NCBI RefSeq assembly: GCF_027579695.1
Contig: NC_083576.1
Coordinates: forward strand, 34,805,260 to 34,869,259
DNA length: 64,000 nt
Reading direction: 5' to 3'
Source of the DNA: Neoarius graeffei
Taxonomy: Eukaryota; Chordata; Actinopteri; Siluriformes; Ariidae
Positions 61,756-64,000 of the stretch are shown here, piece by piece. The translations under genes were made by a program, and so were the position numbers. The notes below the pieces were generated by a model, which saw only the letters and a list, made by a program, of their open reading frames with translations, had not been told where the DNA came from and did no database searches. Every line of letters begins with the position of its first letter. Position 1 is the first letter of the stretch.

Positions 61756-62110
61756 CCACACCATCCAAAAATAGTCTTTCACAATGGCGGTCGCATTCAA
61801 GCAACTAGTTCAAGGTGAATAAAATGAAATGTGACTCGTACAGAGCTCACTTCATCATTGATGTATATTCTTGTGAATCGTACTTGCCTAAACAAGCACA
61901 CGAATGTAAAAGTTATTCCAAAAACCGGCCAAATCGCAGTTCCAATCACATAGCACTCCAAAAGGTGTATTCTCCATTCGGTTGGTCTTGGTTGTATGAT
62001 TGTGATGTCATCTCCTGGTGGGCTTTGTTCATTCTTCATGTCAGTACGAAGATTACGGTTTATATGAGAGAATTATTGTTTGTGTCACCATAAAATAATT
62101 AAAAAAAAAA
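61756..62110. other. Unassigned sequence
   Basis: No feature was recognised in this stretch. Confidence 0.35.
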
Positions 62111-62550
62111 CCCACACAATTTGCACCTTTAAAGTGGAAGGCTTCTTTTTCAATCAATTTTAATTCCAGCTTTTAATGTGACAAAACAGGACAAACACCA
62201 AGGGGGATGGATACTTTTGCAAGACACTGTAGTTGTGAGTTGTACTCTTGATTTTTTTTTTTAAATGATTCAGTGTCATCAAGCATTTAAGTTACCTCTG
62301 GTCATGGTCAGTCAGGATCTTTTTCCAACCACATTTGGAAAGGTGATGGTTCAAGTTGATGGTTCACCACTTTCCTTCCAGGTTTTAATAATGCATTCGA
62401 CAGTTATTAACCTAATTCCAGTCATTTCAGCAATCTCCTTAGTTGTTTTCTTTGCTTGAAGCAGGCCAATAATTTGACCCTTCTGAAACACAGTAACATC
62501 TTTTCCATGAGCACAGGATACGTCTTCCGACATGTTTGTTTAAGAAATGA
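62111..62550 (-). mobile_element. Tc1-like fragment, fourth family
   Basis: ATGGATACTTTTGCAAGACA followed by CTGTA near 62208-62232 resembles a Tc1 terminal end; a transposase N-terminus on the minus strand follows at 62351-62533. The pieces may be one internally rearranged copy. LINE-G truncates the right side. Confidence 0.5.
62351..62533 (-). pseudogene. Tc1-like transposase N-terminus, fourth family
   Basis: A minus-strand frame starting MSEDVSCAHGKDVTVFQKGQ and continuing IIGLLQAKKTTKEIAEMTGI, RLITVECIIKTWKESGEPST, a paired-like HTH of a Tc1 transposase. It stops after 60 codons and the catalytic domain is absent. Confidence 0.7.
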
Positions 62551-62562
62551 GAAGCTACTTAC

Positions 62563-64000
62563 TATATCAAGTCAAGTTGATTTGTATGGCGCTTTTAACA
62601 ATAAACATTTTCGCAAAGCAGCTTTATACAATTTGAACGACTTAAAACATGAGCTAATTTTATCCCTTATCTATCCCCAATGAGCAAGGCTGTGGCGACG
62701 GTGGCAAGGAAAAACTCCCTCAGACAACATGAGGAAGAAACCTCGAGAGGAACCAGACTCAAAAGGGAACCCATCCTCATTTGGGCAACAACAGACAGCA
62801 TGACTATAATATTAACAGTTTTAACAAGAAGTCAGTTTCATTAATGTTATAAATGCTTCACTGTTGGGAACTTGAGTGCAAAACTGTTCATGACAACTGC
62901 AGTCCTCAGCCATAAAAGCATTACTGTAAGAGTCCAGAGCATCCTCCAAGTGTGACTTTCAACTGTCCTCATGGGGCCGTCCTCCACAGGAGTGATGCGA
63001 TGAGACTCCAACCAGACACAGGGCACCAGGATGGATCAAGCAGGTCCGAGGAGCAGAAGAGGTCAGCATATCGATCCCATGACCAACATGTAACTCAGAG
63101 GGACAGATTGGGGGGGGGAGGGGGAGAGAAAACACAGGTTGTTAGGTATGCCCAATGTCACCTGAATAAGTAGAAACAGTATACATATTGCACTGAGTAC
63201 AAGCAGGGACTCTGGCAACTAACTATGACAGCATAACTAAAAGGAGAGAGCCAGAAGGTAACACAGGCATGAGGGAGCCCCAGGACATAAAGCAGCCAGC
63301 CACTACACCATCAAGAAACTCGAGTGAGCAAATGAGTGGGGACTGACAGCATCCATACATCCCAGTTTACCAAAACACCCTATGTCTGAGGGCCATCCAG
63401 ATCTACACCTTTACCTCATAAACACCATTAACAAAAGGCTTGACTAAATAGATATGTTTTCAGCCTAGACTTAAACACTGAGACTGTGTCTGATTCCCGA
63501 ACACAACTTGGAAGGCTGTTCCATAACTGTGGGGCTTTGTAAGAAAAGGCTCTGCCCCCTGATGTAGCCTTCACTATATGAGGTACCAGCAGATAGCCTG
63601 CACCTTTTGATCTAAGTGGGCGTGATGGGTCATAGAGGAGCAGAAGTTCACTCAGGTACTGTGGTGCGAGACCATTTAGTGCTTTAAAAGGTCAATAATA
63701 GTACTTTATAATCAATACAAAATTTGATTGGGAGCCAATGCAGTGTGGATAAGACAGGGGTGATGTGATCATATTTTCTAGTTCTAGTAAGGACTCTTGC
63801 TGCTGCATTTTGAACTAACTGGAGCTTGTTTATGCACTTATTGGAACATCCAGACAGTAAGGCATTACAATGATCCAACCTGGAGGTAACGAAAGCATGA
63901 ACTAGTTTTTCCGTGTCACATAGTGACATTAAATTTCTTATCTTAGCAATATTTCTGAGATGAAAGAAAGCTATCCGGGTGATGTTATCAATGTGAGTTT
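62563..64000 (-). mobile_element. LINE-G, second CR1/L2-like copy (LINE-E family), cut by window end
   Basis: The 3' end starts at 62563 (TATCAAGTCAAGTTGATTTG on +) and the element runs to the window edge. It matches LINE-E over the UTR and RT end, but has a different UTR segment (62825-62955) and lacks the partial duplication of LINE-E. Minus orientation. Confidence 0.85.
63684..64000 (-). pseudogene. LINE-G reverse transcriptase C-terminal region
   Basis: The minus frame contains [60 protein letters not shown] and YKVLLLTF, then a 1-nt shift near 63688 before [16 protein letters not shown] sequence; the last part continues to about 63480 out of frame. The catalytic palm lies beyond the window. 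Confidence 0.8.

Overview
This window looks like a gene-poor stretch of a teleost fish genome built almost entirely from nested transposable elements. I found no host protein gene, rRNA, functional tRNA or CRISPR array. The teleost assignment rests on the element types seen together: several Tc1-like transposons, Tx1/L1-, L2- and RTE-like LINEs, Gmr1-like and sushi-like Ty3/gypsy elements, a DIRS-like element, and a tRNA-derived SINE with a GATGA tail. A species cannot be named from this.

Layout. (1) 1-6754: a Tx1/L1-type LINE (LINE-A, +) cut by the window edge. Its 3' UTR holds a 3.5 kb terminal-inverted-repeat (TIR) element that itself carries a second TIR element with a THAP-domain exon. 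(2) 6771-8039: a SINE with perfect target-site duplication (TSD), a gypsy integrase fragment and unassigned sequence. (3) 8040-12225: a decayed L2-like LINE and a decayed Tc1. (4) about 12690-32656: one full-length Tx1-type LINE (LINE-B, +) broken into at least five pieces by a Tc1, another LINE (carrying a SINE and a Tc1), a hAT element with an 8-bp TSD, and a Gmr1-like gypsy (minus). That gypsy holds a third LINE, which holds a solo LTR, so nesting is four levels deep. (5) 34053-39395: a CR1/L2-like LINE 3' half (minus) broken by a second, internally deleted Gmr1-like gypsy. (6) 39540-43590: a retroviral pol remnant, then a Tc1-like element with a different Tc1-like element inserted in it. 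(7) 43661-52598: a hairpin repeat holding an RTE-like LINE (minus, 11-bp TSD), which holds a nearly intact sushi-ichi-like chromovirus (+, 5-bp TSD, similar LTRs). (8) 53371-57098: a gypsy gag fragment and two Tc1 copies in opposite orientation around a TA microsatellite. (9) 58501-64000: a DIRS-like pol split by a Harbinger-like element, a gypsy LTR, a Tc1 N-terminus and a second CR1/L2-like LINE 3' half.

The most informative element is the sushi-like retrotransposon at 45375-50769. Its pol frame is fully open with a C-terminal chromodomain. A GGGAAAA heptamer sits in the right register for -1 frameshifting between gag and pol. The bases just after the 5' LTR are the exact reverse complement of a site about 28 nt past the TATA box, which is the arrangement expected for Tf1-type self-priming. 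The two Gmr1-like gypsies show integrase encoded upstream of reverse transcriptase, and their gag resembles the SCAN domain. Nest order gives a relative age series: LINE-B first, then its insertions, then the insertions inside those. All boundaries and repeat comparisons were read by eye; no alignment or database search was run.
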